From: Taudactylus pleione
Taxonomy: Eukaryota; Chordata; Amphibia; Anura; Myobatrachidae
Reading direction: 5' to 3'
Length of the DNA stretch: 64,000 nucleotides
Assembly (NCBI GenBank): GCA_031769625.1
Contig: JAUIMM010001599.1
Location: forward strand, 372,001 to 436,000
Shown here: one piece after another, positions 43,831-56,924 of the stretch
How the letters are laid out: the number at the start of each line of letters is the position of its first letter
Numbering within the stretch: the stretch's first letter is position 1
Position numbers and translations under genes: made by a program
Notes under the pieces: model-generated
What the model saw: only the letters and a program-made list of their open reading frames with translations
Told to the model about the DNA's origin: nothing
Databases searched by the model: none

Positions 43831-46800
43831 CTACGGAGGCAAGATGTCGTCCTCATGCTCCTCATCCACCGATTCCTCACCCTCTTCAGTGTTGTGTACA
43901 TCCTCATCCTCACAGAGTATTAACTCGTCCCCACTGGAATCCACCACCACAGGTCCCTCTGTACGTTCTGGAGGCTGGTCTCCCTGGAAGAGTTGATAAT
44001 TCATTTTGATGAACATCATCTTCTCCACATTTTGTGGAAGCAACCTCCTACGCCTTTCGCTGACAAGGTTCCCGGCTGCACTAGACACTCTTTCTGAGTA
44101 CACACTGGAGGGGGGGCAACTCAGGTAAAATAGAGCCAGTTTGTACAGGGGCCTCCAAATTGCCTCTTTTTCCTGCCAGTACAGGTATGGACTGTCTGAC
44201 ATGCCTACTTGGATGCTGTCACCGATGTAATCCTCCACCATTCTGTCAATGGTGACAGTATCATATGTAGTGACAGTAGACATGTCAGAAATTGTTGCCA
44301 GGTCCTTCAGTCTGGACCAGATGTCCAAACTTGGGCCTGCCTGCCCTGCATCACCGCCAGTGGGTTGCTTAGGATAGCTAAGTTTTTTCCTGGCAGCCCC
44401 AGTTGCGGGAGAAAATGAAGAAGGAGCTGTTGACGTGTCACGTTCCGCTTCAGCTGACAGTGTGTTCACCAGCAGGTCTTTACACGTCTGTCGGCCGGAA
44501 AGAGAGACACCACATAGGCTTTAAACCTAGGATCGAGCACGGTGGCCAAAATGTAGTGGTCTGATTTCAACAGGTTGACCACCCTGGAATCCTGGCAAAG
44601 CGAATGAAGGGCTTCATCCACAAGTCCCACATGCCGAGCGGAATTGCTCCATCTTAGCTCCTCCTTCACTTTTTCCAGCTGCTTCTGCAAAAGCCTATTG
44701 AGGGGAATGACCTGACTCAAGCTGGCAGTGTCTGAACTGACTTCACGTGTGGCAAGTTCGAAGGGCTGGAGAACCTTGCACAACACGGAAATCATTCTCC
44801 ACTGCACTTGAGTCAGGTGCATACCCTCTCCTTTGCCTATGTCATAGGTGGATGTATAGGCTTGTATGGCCTTTTGCTGCTCCTCCATCCTCTGAAGCAT
44901 ATAGAGGGTTGAGTTCCACCGCGTCACAATCTCTTGCTTCAGGTGATGGCGGGGCAGGTTCAAGAGTGTTTGCTGGCGCTCCAGTCTTCGGCACGCAGTT
45001 GCTGAATGGCGAAAGTGGCCAGAAATTTTTCGGGCCACCCAAAGCGTCTCCTGCATGCCCCTGTCGCTTTTCAGAAAATTCTGCACCACCGAGTTTATTG
45101 TGTGAGCAAAACATGGGACGTGCTGGAATTTGCCCAGATGTAATGCCCGCAAAATATTGGTGGCGTTGTCAGATATCACAAATCCCCAGGAGAGTCTAAG
45201 TGGGGTAAGCCACTGGGCGATGATTTCCCTCAGTTTCTCTAAGAGGTTGTCGGCGGTGTGCCTCTTACTGAAACCGGTGATACACAGCGTAGCCTGCCTT
45301 GGAACGAGCTGGCGTTTCTGAGATGCTGCTACTGGTGATGCTGCTGCTGTTGCTGTGTAAGGTGATACATCTACCCAGTGGGCTGTCACAGTCATATAGT
45401 CCTTAGTCTGCCCTGTTCCACTTGTCCACATGTCCGTGGTTAAGTGGACATTGGGTACAACAGCATTTTTCAGGACACTGAGGACACTTTTTCTGATGTT
45501 TCTGTACAGTCTCGGTATCACCTGCCTAGTGAAGTGGAATCTAGACGGGATTTGGAACCGGGGACACACTACCTCCATCAATTGTCTAAATCCCACTGCA
45601 CTAAAGGCGGATACCGGACGCACGTCTAACACCAACATAGCAGTCAAGGCCTCAGTTATACGTTCTGCTTCAGGATGACTGCTGTCATACTTCATCCTCC
45701 TCGCTAAGGACTGTTGGAGGGTCAATTGTTTAGTAAAAGTAGTGGTGTTCCTACTTCCTCTCTGGGATGATGAACGACTCCCAGCAGCAGCAACAGCAGC
45801 AGCAGCAGCAGCAGCAGGAGGTGTAGCAATGCAGGATCCTCCGGAGGAATCCCGGATAGGAGAGTCAGTCATGCCAGTGACATGGCCTGCAGGACTACTT
45901 CCGATCCTGACTAAGGAGGAAATTGACGAGGAGGGAGTTGACGGTGTGGTTTGTAGGCCCTTGGATACAACAGGACAACGGGATTTAGGTGTCCCTGGAC
46001 TGCTTACGGTCTTAGCCAAAGTTTCTGAACTTGACAGTAACTTTTTATGAATGCGCTGCAGGTGCCGTATAAGGGAGGATGTTCCTAGGTGGTTAACGTC
46101 CCTACCCCTACTTATTTCACCTTTACATATGGTACATATGGCAAGACAGTTGTTGTCTGGATTTGGATAGAACTATTGCCAGACCAAAGAGGTGGAATGT
46201 TTGGTCTTCTGCCCAGGCATGACCGTGATGGGCTTTTTCATCCCACGGACAACTGTCTCCCCCAGAGCCTGATTTAAACAAACCACATCACCATCAGAAT
46301 CCTCCTCGCCAACTTCCTCCTCAGCGCAAGCTACACCAGTATCCTCATCCTGTTGTACTTCAACAGTGACATCTTCAATTTGCATATCAGCAAGTGGACT
46401 GTGGGTGCTCCTTTCAGCACTTGCAGGGGGCGTGCAAATGGTGGAAAGAGCCACCTCTTCCCGTCCAGTGCTGGGAAGGTCAGGCATCGCAACCACCACC
46501 ACACTTGGACTCTCCTTGGGGATTTGTGATACCTTCTTAGAACACACAGTTCTTCGCTATGCTTTTGCCAGCTTAACTCATTTGATTTTTTTAGTGGGAG
46601 GAGGGCTTCCATCGTCATGTGAAGCTGAACCACTAGTCATGAACATAGGGAAAGACCTTAGCCATTCCTTGCCACTCCGTGTCATAAATGGCATATTGGC
46701 AAGTTTACGTTTCTCTTCAGCTGATTTAAATGTTTTTTTCAAGGTCATTTTCCTGAACTTTATCATTTGGGATTGTATGTGCCCTCTACTATGACTTTGG

Positions 46801-46937
46801 GCATCGGCCTTGGCAGACGATGTTGATGGCATGTTATCGTCTATGTAATGACTAGTGGCAGCAGCTTCAGCACTAGGAGGAAGTGGTTCTTGATCCTTCC
46901 TTATTTTATTTTTATCGGAGAAAGTTTGGTCCTCCAT
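43831..46937 (-). pseudogene. hAT/ZBED transposase, recently inactivated
   Basis: A reading frame of about 1035 codons starting MEDQTFSDKN at 46937. It stays in one frame to 44467 despite three stops: TGA 46578-46580, TAG 46557-46559 and TAG 46173-46175. A one-base shift near 44480 leads to the last 212 codons. Domains: low-complexity N-terminus; BED zinc finger with CTIC (46125-46136) and HLQRIH (46047-46064); poly-Ala from a GCT run (about 45783-45830); RNase-H-like core with LTTDMWTSG (about 45420) and VISDNATNILRAL (about 45180); dimerisation region PYLYWQEKEAIWRPLYKLA to MMFIKMNYQLF (about 44190-43995); acidic tail. Such transposases bind the termini by the BED finger and cut by hairpin chemistry. 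Few lesions imply a young insertion. Confidence 0.92.
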
Positions 46938-46959
46938 TTATGTTATATTGATATATACG

Positions 46960-47640
46960 TGCGGCTAAGGCGCACACAAACACAGAAAATAATTTTTTAT
47001 TTTTGTTGGAGACTAGTGCACTTTGTGGGTTACACCACCCTTTAAGAAATGAGCCTGCCGGCCCTTTGCTTATGGGACACAGGCGCACGCTTGGCGCTGC
47101 TCCTTTGTTGATGCACGTGCAGCCACAGTGCACACAATTCTCAAACACAGAAAAAAAAAATTATTTTCTTTGGAGTGCCCTTTGGGGGTTACAGCACCCT
47201 TTAGTGGTCAATCCAGCCGGCCCTTTATTTATGGGACACAGGCGCACGCTTGGCACTACTTTGTTGATGCACGTGCGGCTACTGCGCACACAATTCACAA
47301 ACACAGAAAATATTTTTTTATTTTGTTTGGAGTGTACTTTGGGGGTTACAGCACCCTTTAACGGACAAGCCAGCCGGCCCTTTACTTATGACATAGGCGC
47401 ACGCTTGGCACTACATTGCTGATGCACGTGCGGCTACTGCGCACACAATTCACAAACACAGAAAAAAAAAAAATTATTTTGTTTGGAGTGTACTTTGGGG
47501 GTTACAGCAGCCTTTAACGGTCAAGCCAGCCGGCCCTTTACTTAAGACACAGGCGCACGCTTGGCACTACTTTGTTGATGCACGTGCGGCTACTTGCGCA
47601 CACAATTCACAAACACAGAAAATATTTTATTTTTTTTTGC
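46960..47640 (-). repeat. Tandem units in hAT leader
   Basis: Four to five copies of the 120-160-bp unit (GGCGCACGCTTGGC, TTGTTGATGCACGTG, TTTGGGGGTTACAGCA), which is the same unit amplified in copy 2. Confidence 0.85.
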
Positions 47641-47699
47641 ACTTGGGGGGAGCACCCCAGATGGACAGAGCACCCCCTGGACAACACTACAGCACCCCT

Positions 47700-47945
47700 T
47701 TAGGACTGGGACTCTGCACAGGGCTTTGGAGTGAACACAGCCCCTATGGACATCTGACTGCACAACACAGTCCAGCCAGCCCCTATGGACTTTGGAGGAG
47801 TGGACACAGCCCCTATGGACAACAGCAGCACAGCACAACACAGCCAGCCCCTATGGACTTTGGAGGAGTGGACACAGCCCCTATGGACAACAAGAGCACA
47901 GCGCAGCACAGCACAGCACAACACTACACTACACTACACTACACT
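47700..47945 (-). repeat. Leader repeats of hAT element
   Basis: CAGCCCCTATGGAC units plus a CACTA run at about 47921-47945. Counterpart of 22200-22440. Confidence 0.8.
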
Positions 47946-48193
47946 ACACAGCCCAGCCATCCCTAACTCCCACCCTCCCTCTTCACTGTCCACAGCCGAG
48001 TGAGAAAATGGCACCGACGCGGGTACCTTATAAAGGATCCAAAACCACGAGACCCGAAAGGCGGGATGATGATGTTTTGCCTCGATTTCAGATCCGAATC
48101 AGGCGGGAAAAGTCGAGCCTGACTCGGATCTGCCTCGGATCGGGGGGGCTCGGGGGGGTTCGGATTTCAGAAATCCGAACCTGCTCACCCCTA

Positions 48194-51100
48194 GTAAGAA
48201 CATAACATTCTTATAAATGAATGGTAAACAACATTTTTATATGTATAAATGAACAGAAAATGTTATGTTTAAAGCTACTGGAATGTCATTACCAACCTTG
48301 TCTACTATAGGTGGTGGTTAGAGGAATAGAGGAAGATGTTGCACTTGATCTGTCACTAGTCTGCCCTCTGCTGGTCATTCTGAAGTGCAGTCCTGCAGTG
48401 TTGTCTGCATAGAATAAATTTTATATAACTACAACCATTCATACACTTCCCATACTGTAGCTTTAGGTAAGAAATTGACAATAACCTCCTACGACCGATC
48501 ATACACTGTCTATATTTGTCAATCACCTCGCTTGCCCAGTTACATTAGACTGAGGTAAAATAATGTTGCTGTCAATGGGAACTGATAAAGTAATTATTTT
48601 CGCACAAGGACATAATATGCAATCATCGCACCCCAAATTATAACTCGGAAAGCTGTCTATCTGCTCTGAGGCATCAATCTAAGCTTCACATGTACAGTGA
48701 TTTACAATTTGGGCCCTTAGTTGTGGAACTGAAATCACAAAAAGGACTTTACTGAGCATTATCAGAAGAGAAGAGCAGAATGAGGACCTCCAGAGATGAC
48801 AAATGTATCACCAGGTTCCCCTCATCACCAAGCTGTAGTTATGCCATAGAAATACTTTATGTATCGCAGATATGTCACTCTTATGCTCTCTGTATTGCTT
48901 CTAGAAGATAACAACTATAATCTAATTGGTTGATATGGACAACAACTCCAAATAAATATACCCCCGGTACTCAATGAGATAGCCAAGTTTTACAATTAGT
49001 GTTTACAGTAGGTTTAATTGATCTTATAATCAGACTTTATACCACAAGTCAGTCCTGAATTGAAGAGAAATAACTACACATACCAGCACGAATTTCAACA
49101 AATCAATGGAGGCTAAAGGTTGTAATACAAAATGAATTGTTTTTTGCTGCTAATAGGTCACTACCAACCTTATCTACTTTTGGAGATGTTTACAGGGTTG
49201 GAAGATGTTGCACTGGATCTATTAGTAGTCGGCCCTCTGCTGGAGGTTATGTAGTGCGGTACTGTAGTGAATTCTGCATAGAATACATTTTATATAACTG
49301 TCACCTCTCATGCACTGCTGATTTTGTAGTTTTTGTATATGAAACAATAAATAACCTACAGTACTGGCCAAGTAACACTAGACTAAATAAAGATAATGTT
49401 GTTGTCAGTGAGAGTGAATAAACTATTATTTTCATAAGAACATAATATGCAATCATGGAGCCCCAAAGCAATATTTGGGAAGATGTCTTGCTGCTCCTAA
49501 GGCCCACAATCTTTCTAATTCAGTATGCCTGTGGGCCAAAACATATACATTGATGCACCACGGGGGCATTCATTTATGGAAATTAAAGCTTAAATTGAGC
49601 TTTACTAAACTATCCAGAAGAGCAGATAAGGGAACTGGAGATCCTATGAATCTGTGTCACCATTAAACTTCTGTCAATATTTTACATTTGTTTACTGTGA
49701 TGCTCTCTATATTGTAGATTTTATACAGTGATTCTCTCTGTATTGGAACAACGTTAATCATTAGAGCAACATGTCGATTTATGAACCAGTTAGATGAATT
49801 GGTTCTTAATTTATCTAGCTAGCATTACCATCATTCTAGATCTCACCTACATAGCCAAGTTTTATGATTAAGGTTTCAGTGATCTTCAAACTAGACTTTA
49901 TGTCACAAATCAGTTCTGATTTAAAGAAAATATTACATATACCTGCACCAATCCGACCAATCCAATGAAGGCCAAAGATATATGTAGGAATTAGTAAGCT
50001 ACTGGCATGTCTTTACCAACCTTGTCTAGTGTAGGTGGTGGTTAGATGAATAGAGGAAGATGTTGTACTTGGTCTGTCACTAGTCTGCCCTCTGCTAGAA
50101 ATTATGAAGTGCAGTCCTGTCGTGCTGTTTAAATAGAATACATTTTATATACCTACGACTGGTCATACAGTGTCTATACTGTAGCTTTAGGTAAGAATTT
50201 GTCAATAACCTCCCTTGCCCAGTTACATTAGACTGAGGTAATGTAATGTTGTTGTCAGTGGGAGTAAATTAACTAATTTTTTCCCACAAGGACATAATAT
50301 GCAATCATTGTACCCCAAACTATAATTTGGAAAGCTGTCTATCTTCTCTGAGGCATCAACCTAAGCTTCACATGTACAGTGATTTATAATTTGGGCTTTT
50401 GGTTGTGAAACTGAAATCACAAAAAGGACTTTACTAAGCATTCTCATAAGAGAAGGGAAGAGAAGAGAAGAGTAATGACCTCCAGAGATGACAAATGTAT
50501 CACCAGATTCCCTTACTACCAAGCTGTAGTTATGATGCAGAAATACTTTATGTATTGCAGATATGTCACTGTGATGCTCTCTGTATTGGTACAAGGTTAA
50601 AAATTAAATCAGCCATTTGTTGAGTCATGAACTAGCTAGATAAATTGGTTGGGCATTTATGTAGCTAAGGTTACCATCGATCTAGGAGGTATATTGTATT
50701 TACTAAAGTGCAGATTTTTAGAAGTGGAGTTGTTGCCCATAGCAACCAATGAGATTCTAATTGACAGTTATCTGGCACCTTCTAGAAGATACCAGCTAGA
50801 ATCTGATTGGTTGATATGGTCAAGAACTCCACTTACAAAAAACCCTAACTTTAGTAAATATACCCCCTGGTGTCATCCAGATAGCAAGGTTTACAATTAG
50901 TGTTTATAGTAGGTTTAATTGATCTTAAAATCAGATTTTATGCAACAAGTCAGTCCAGAATTAAATAGAAATAACTACATATAACTGCACAAATTTCAAC
51001 AAATCAATGGAAGCCATTGATTTGTATTTGAAAGAACATAAAAATCCTACATATAATTGAATTTGAAATATATTTGTCTTTTTTATAAAGTAATACAAAA

Positions 51101-52790
51101 TGAATTGTTTTAAACAGCTAGAAGGTCACTACCAACCTTGTCTACTTTTGGAGGTAGCTAGAGGGGTGGAAGATGTTGCACTGGAACTGTTAGTAGTATG
51201 GCCTCTGCTTGTGGTTCTGGAGTACAGTACTGTAGTGGTTTCTGTATAGAATACATTTTATATAACTGTCACCTCTCATGCAATGCTGATATTGTAGTTT
51301 TTATATATGAAACAATCAGTAACATACAGTACCTGTCCGAGTAACACTAGACTCAGTAAAAGTAATGTTGTTGTCATTGAGATCGAATAAACTATTTATT
51401 TTCATAAGAATATAATATGCAATCATGGAGCCCCAAAGCAATTTTTTTTCAGGGTTCAGTGATCTTAAAACCAGACTATATGTCACAAAAAAATTCTGAA
51501 TTAAAGAGAAATAATTACATATACCTACAACAATCTGAACAAACCAATTAAGGCTAAATATATTTGCAGGAATTAGTAAGAATGATGTTGTCAGTGAGAG
51601 TGAATTAAAGTTTTTTGTAGGAGAAAATAATATGCAAACTTGGAGCCCAAAAGCAAAATTTGGGAAGATGTCCGTATGCTCCTCAGGCCCACAATTTTCT
51701 CTATTCAGTATGCATTTGAGCCACAAATGTACAGTAATGTACCACGGGGGCATTCAGTCATGGAAATTAAGGCTTAAATTGAGCTTTAGTGAATTTGATT
51801 AGAGTGGCAGAGAAGGGACATTGAGAGCTGATGGTTTAGTGACACCATTAAACTGCTGTCTGTATTGTAGATTTTTTACTGTAATGTTCTCTGTATTATA
51901 GATTTTTTTGTTGTGATGCTCTCTGTATTGTAACAAGGTTAATAAATAGAGCAATATGTTAATTTGTGAACCAGTCAGATGAATTGGTTCTGAATTTATC
52001 TAGCTAGAGTTACCATCACTCTGGATCTTACCTAGATAGCCAAGTTTTATGATTAATATCCAGGTTTCAGTGATCGTAAATACAAATTATAATGAAATAA
52101 CTACATATACTTGCACTAAATCGAACAAATTAACGGAGGCCAAAGTTTGTTGTCAGTGGGAGTGGATGAACTAATTTTATCTACAAGAATATAATATGTA
52201 ATCATCACATACAAAACTAAAATTAGGAGGATGATCCTCTGCTCCTAAGACCCACAATCTCTTCTATTTTGTATGTCTTTGGGCCACACACGTACAGTGA
52301 TTCACCACAGGGGCATTCATTTGTGGAAATTAAAGCTTAAAATGAGCTTTACTACACTTGCTCAGAAGAGCAGAGAAGGGACTTGGAGAGCTGATGGATC
52401 AGTGTCACTAGTGTAATGCTGACTGCGTTATATACAGTATAACTTACTGTGATGCTCTCTTTATGGGTTCAGGGTTAATTGAACTGACCACATGTCTGTT
52501 CTCAAACCAGTTAGATAAGTTAGTTCTGAATATATCTAGCAACAGTTGCCATTACTCTTGATTTCACCAAGAATTCCAAGTTTTATGTTTAGTGTTCAAG
52601 TTTCAATGTTTTTAAAATCAGACTTTATGTTACAAAGTCCTAAATTTAAGAGAAGTGTCTACATATAACTGAACCATTTTGAACAAATCAAGGGAGGCCA
52701 AATGCAATTGAAAGAATGCGGGAAGCAAAAAAAATATATATTTATGTCAATAAATGCAAAATATAATTGTTTAAGTCACAACCAACCTTG
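48194..52790 (+). repeat. Satellite, older arrangement of the 4-kb block
   Basis: Anchors ACCAACC at 48291, 49163, 50015 and 51131, and the next at 52791. The block contains a segment of about 594 bp (between 49734 and 50328) missing from all later units. It lacks a segment of about 330 bp after 51580 that later units have. It therefore represents the pre-amplification or a sister arrangement. Confidence 0.88.
50685..50866. mobile_element. MITE relic fixed in the satellite unit
   Basis: GGAGGTATATTGTATTTACTAAAG ... CTTTAGTAAATATACCCC with an internal CCCATAGCAACCAAT / ATTGGTTG inverse pair. Related to 12763-12937. The same insertion recurs at about 54519, 58666 and 62830, so it predates amplification. 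Confidence 0.75.
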
Positions 52791-55700
52791 TCTACTGTCG
52801 GTGGTGGTTAGAGGAATAGATGAAGATGTTGCACTTGGTCTGTAACTAGTCTGCCCTCTGCTGGTCATTCTGAAGAACAGTCCTGTAGTGTTGTCTGCAT
52901 AGAATACATTTTATATACCTACGACTGGTCATACACTGTCTATATTTGTCAATTACCTCGCTTGCCCAGTTACATTAGACTGAGGTAAAGTACTGTTGTA
53001 GTCAATGGGAGTTGATGAACTAACTTTTTCCCACAAGGACATAATATGCAATCATCGCACCCCAAACTATAACTCGGAAAGCTGTCTATCTGCTCTGAGG
53101 CAACAATCTAAGCTTCAGATGTACAGTGATTTACAATTTGGGCCTTTATTTGTGGAACTGAAATCACAAAAAGGACTTTACTGAGCATTCTCAGAAGAGA
53201 AGAGCAGAGTGAGGACCTCCAGATTTGACAAATCTATCACCAGGTTCCCCTCATCACCAAGCTGTAGTTATGCCATAGAAATACTTTATGTATCGCAGAT
53301 ATGTCACTGTTTTGCTCTCTGTATTGCTTCTAGAAGATAACAGCTATAATCTAATAGGTTGATATGGACAATAACCCAAAAAAATATACCCCCTGGTATC
53401 AATGAGATAGCCAAGTTTTACAATTAGTGTTTACAGTAGGTTTAATTGACCTTATAATCAGACTTTATACCACAAGTCAGTCCTGAATTGAAGAGAAATA
53501 ACTACATATACCTGCACAAATTTCAACAAATCAATGGAGGCTAAAGGTTGTAATACAAAATGAATTGTTTTTTGCTGCTAATAGGTCACTACCAACCTTG
53601 TCTACTTTTGGAGATGTTTACAGGTTTGGAAGATGTTGCACTGGATATATTAGTAGTCGGCCCTCTGCTGGAGGTTCTGTATTGCGGTACTGTAGTGAAT
53701 TCTGCATAGAATACATTTTATATAACTGTCGCCTCTCATGCACTGCTGATATTGTAGTTTTTGTATATGAAACAATAAATAACCAACAGTACCTGGCCGA
53801 GTAACACTAGACTAAATAAAAATAATGTTGTTGTCAGTGAGAGTGAATAAACTATTTTTTTCATAAGAACATAATATGCAATCATGGAGCCCCAAAGCAA
53901 TATTTCGGAAGATGTCTTGCTGCTCCTAAGACCCACAATCTTTCTAATTCAGTATGCCTGTGGGCCAAACATGTACATTGATGCACCACGGGGGCATTCA
54001 TTTATGGAAATGAAAGCTTAAATTGAGCTCTACTAAACTATCCAGAAGAGCAGAGAAGGGAACTGGAGATCCTATGAATCTGTGTCACCATTAAACTGCT
54101 GTCAATATTTTACATTTGTTTACTGTGATGCTCTCTATATTGTAGATTTTATACAGTGATTCACTATAATTTGGAAAGCTGTCTATCTTCTCTGAGGCAT
54201 CAACCTAAGCTTCACATGTACAGTGATTTACAATTTGGGCCTTTGGTTTTGAAACTGAAATCACAAAAAGGACTTTACTAAGCATTCTCAGAAGAGAAGA
54301 GAAGAGTAATGACCTCCAGAGATGATAAATGTATCACCAGATTCCCTTACTACCAAGCTGTATTTATGATGCAGAAATAATTTATGTATTGCAGATATGT
54401 CACTGTGATGCTCTCTGTATTGGTACAAGGTTAAATATTAAATCAGCCATTTGTTGAGTCATGAACTAGCTAGATAAATTGGTTGGGCATTTATGTAGCT
54501 AAGGTTACCATCGCTCTAGGAGGTATATTGTATTTACTGAAGTGCAGATTTTTAGAAGTGGAGTTGTTGCCCTTAGCAACCAATGAGATTCTAATTGACA
54601 GTTATCTGGCACCTTCTAGAAGATACCAGCTAGAATCTGATTGGTTGATATGGTCAAAAACTCCACTTACAAAAAACCCTAACTTTTGTAAATATACCCC
54701 TGGTCTCATCCAGATAGCAAATTAGCAATTAGTGTTTATAGTAGGTTTAATTGATCTTAATATCAGATTTTATGCCACAAGTCAGTCCAGAATTAAAGAG
54801 AAATAACTACAAATAACTGCACAAATTTCAACAAATCAATGGAAGCCATTGATTTGTATTTGAAAGAACATAAAAATCCTACATATAATTGAATTTGAAA
54901 TATATTTGTCTTTTTTATAAAGTAATACAAAATGAATTGTTTTAAACAACTAGAAGGTTACTACCAACCTTGTCTACTTTTGGAGGTAGTTAGAGGGGTG
55001 GAAGATGTTGCACTGGAACTGTTAGTAGCTGTGGTTCTGGAGTACAGTACTGTAGTGGTTTCTGTATAGAATACATTTTATATAACTGTCACCTCTCATG
55101 CAATGCTGGTATTGTAGTTTTTATATATGAAACAATCAGTAACCTACAGTACCTGTCCAAGTAACACTAGACTCAGTAAAAGTAATGTTGTTGTCATTGA
55201 GAGCGAATAAACTATTTATTTTCATAAGAATATAATATGCAATCATGGAGCCCCAAAGCAATTTTTTTTCAGGGTTCAGTGATCTTAAAACCAGACTTTA
55301 TGTCACAAAAAAGTTCTGAATTAAAGAGAAATAATTACATATACCTACAACAATCTGAACAAGCCAATTAAGGCTAAAGATATTTGCAGGAATTAGTAAG
55401 AACATAACATTATTATAAATGAATGGTAAACAACATTTTTTTATGTATAAATGAACACAAATTGTTATGTTTAATGTTACTGGAATGTCATTACCAACCT
55501 TGTCTACTATAGGTGGTGGCTAGAGGAATAGAGGAAGATGTTGCACTTGGTCTGTCACTAGTGTGCCCTCTGCTGGTCATTCTGAAGTGCAGTCCTGTAG
55601 GGTTGTCTGCATAGAATACATTTTATATCACTACAACCATTCATACACTTCCCATACTGTAGCTTTAGGTAATAAATTGTCAATAACCTCCCTTGCCCAG

Positions 55701-56924
55701 TTAAACTAGACTGCAGAAATGTAATGATGTTGTCAGTGAGAGTGAATTAAAGTTTATTGTAGGAGAAAATAATATGCAATCTTGGAGCCCAAAAGCAAAA
55801 TTTGGGAAGATGTCCGTATGCTCCTCAGGCCCACAATTTTCTCTATTCAGTATGCATTTGAGCCACAAATGTACAGTAATGTACCACGGGGGCATTCAGT
55901 AATAGAAATTAAGGCTTGAATTGAGCTTTAGTGAATTTGATTAGAGTGGCAGAGAAGGGACATTGAGAGCTGATGGTTTAGTGACACCATTAAACTGCTG
56001 TCTGTATTGTAGATTTTTTACTGTAATGCTCTCTGTATTATAGATTTTTTTGTTGTGATGCTCTCTGTATTGTAACAAGGTTAATAAATAGAGCAATATG
56101 TTAATTTGTGAACCAGTCAGATGAATTGGTTCTGAATTTATCTAGCTAGAGTTACCATCACTCTAGATCTCACCTAGATAGCCAAGTTTTATGATTAATA
56201 TCCAGGTTTCAGTGATCGTAAATACAAATTATAATAAAATAACTACATATACTTGCACTAAATCGAACAAATTAACGGAGGCCAAAGTTTGTTGTCAGTG
56301 GGAGTGGATGAACTAATTTTATCTACAAGAATATAATATGTAATCATCACATACCAAACTAAAATTAGGAGGATGATCCTCTGCTCCTAAGACCCACAAT
56401 CTCTTCTATTTTGTATGTCTTTGGGCCACACACGTACAGTGATTCACCACAGGGGCATTCATTTGTGGAAATTAAAGCTTAAAATGAGCTTTACTAACTT
56501 GCTCAGAAGAGCAGAGAAGGGACTTGGAGAGCTGATGGATCAGTGTCACTAGTGTAATGCTGACTGCGTTATATACAGTATAACTTACTGTGATGCTCTC
56601 TTTATGGGTTCAGGGTTAATTGAACTGACCACATGTCTGTTCTCAAACCAGTTAGATAAGTTGGTTCTGAATATATCTAGCAACAGTTGCCATTACTCTT
56701 GATTTCACCAAGAATTCCAAGTTTTATGTTTAGTGTTCAAGTTTCAGTGTTTTTAAAATCAGACTTTAAGTCACAAGTCAGTCCTAAATTTAAGAGAAGT
56801 GTCTACATATTACTGAACCATTTTAAACAAATCAAGGGAGGCCAAATGCAATTGAAAGAATGCGGGAAGCAAAAAAAATATATATTTATGTCAATTAATG
56901 CAAAATATAATTGTTTAAGTCACT
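52791..56924 (+). repeat. Higher-order satellite unit 1, 4134 bp
   Basis: Anchors at 52791, 53591, 54963 and 55493. Each recurs about 4.13-4.16 kb later. Phase is arbitrary (set at the ACCAACC anchor). No credible coding frame. Confidence 0.92.

Larger units (their letters stand above)
43257..48193 (-). mobile_element. Near-complete ZBED-type hAT transposon, 4.94 kb
   Basis: Ends TAGGGGTGTGCACC and GCTCACCCCTA give inverted termini TAGGGGTG.GCA. It is flanked by the perfect 8-bp duplication GTAAGAAC, the standard hAT length. The element reads right to left: GC-rich leader (48193-47950), leader repeats (47945-47700), four or five 120-160-bp tandem units (47620-46960), transposase frame (46937-43831) and 3' UTR with AACACGAAA-type words. 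It is the most complete of the three family copies (others 313-989 and 21945-25020). Confidence 0.95.

Noticed and set aside
45783..45830. CAG/CTG triplet expansion as an independent microsatellite locus
   Set aside because: It reads in frame as the poly-Ala tract of the hAT transposase and is part of that gene.
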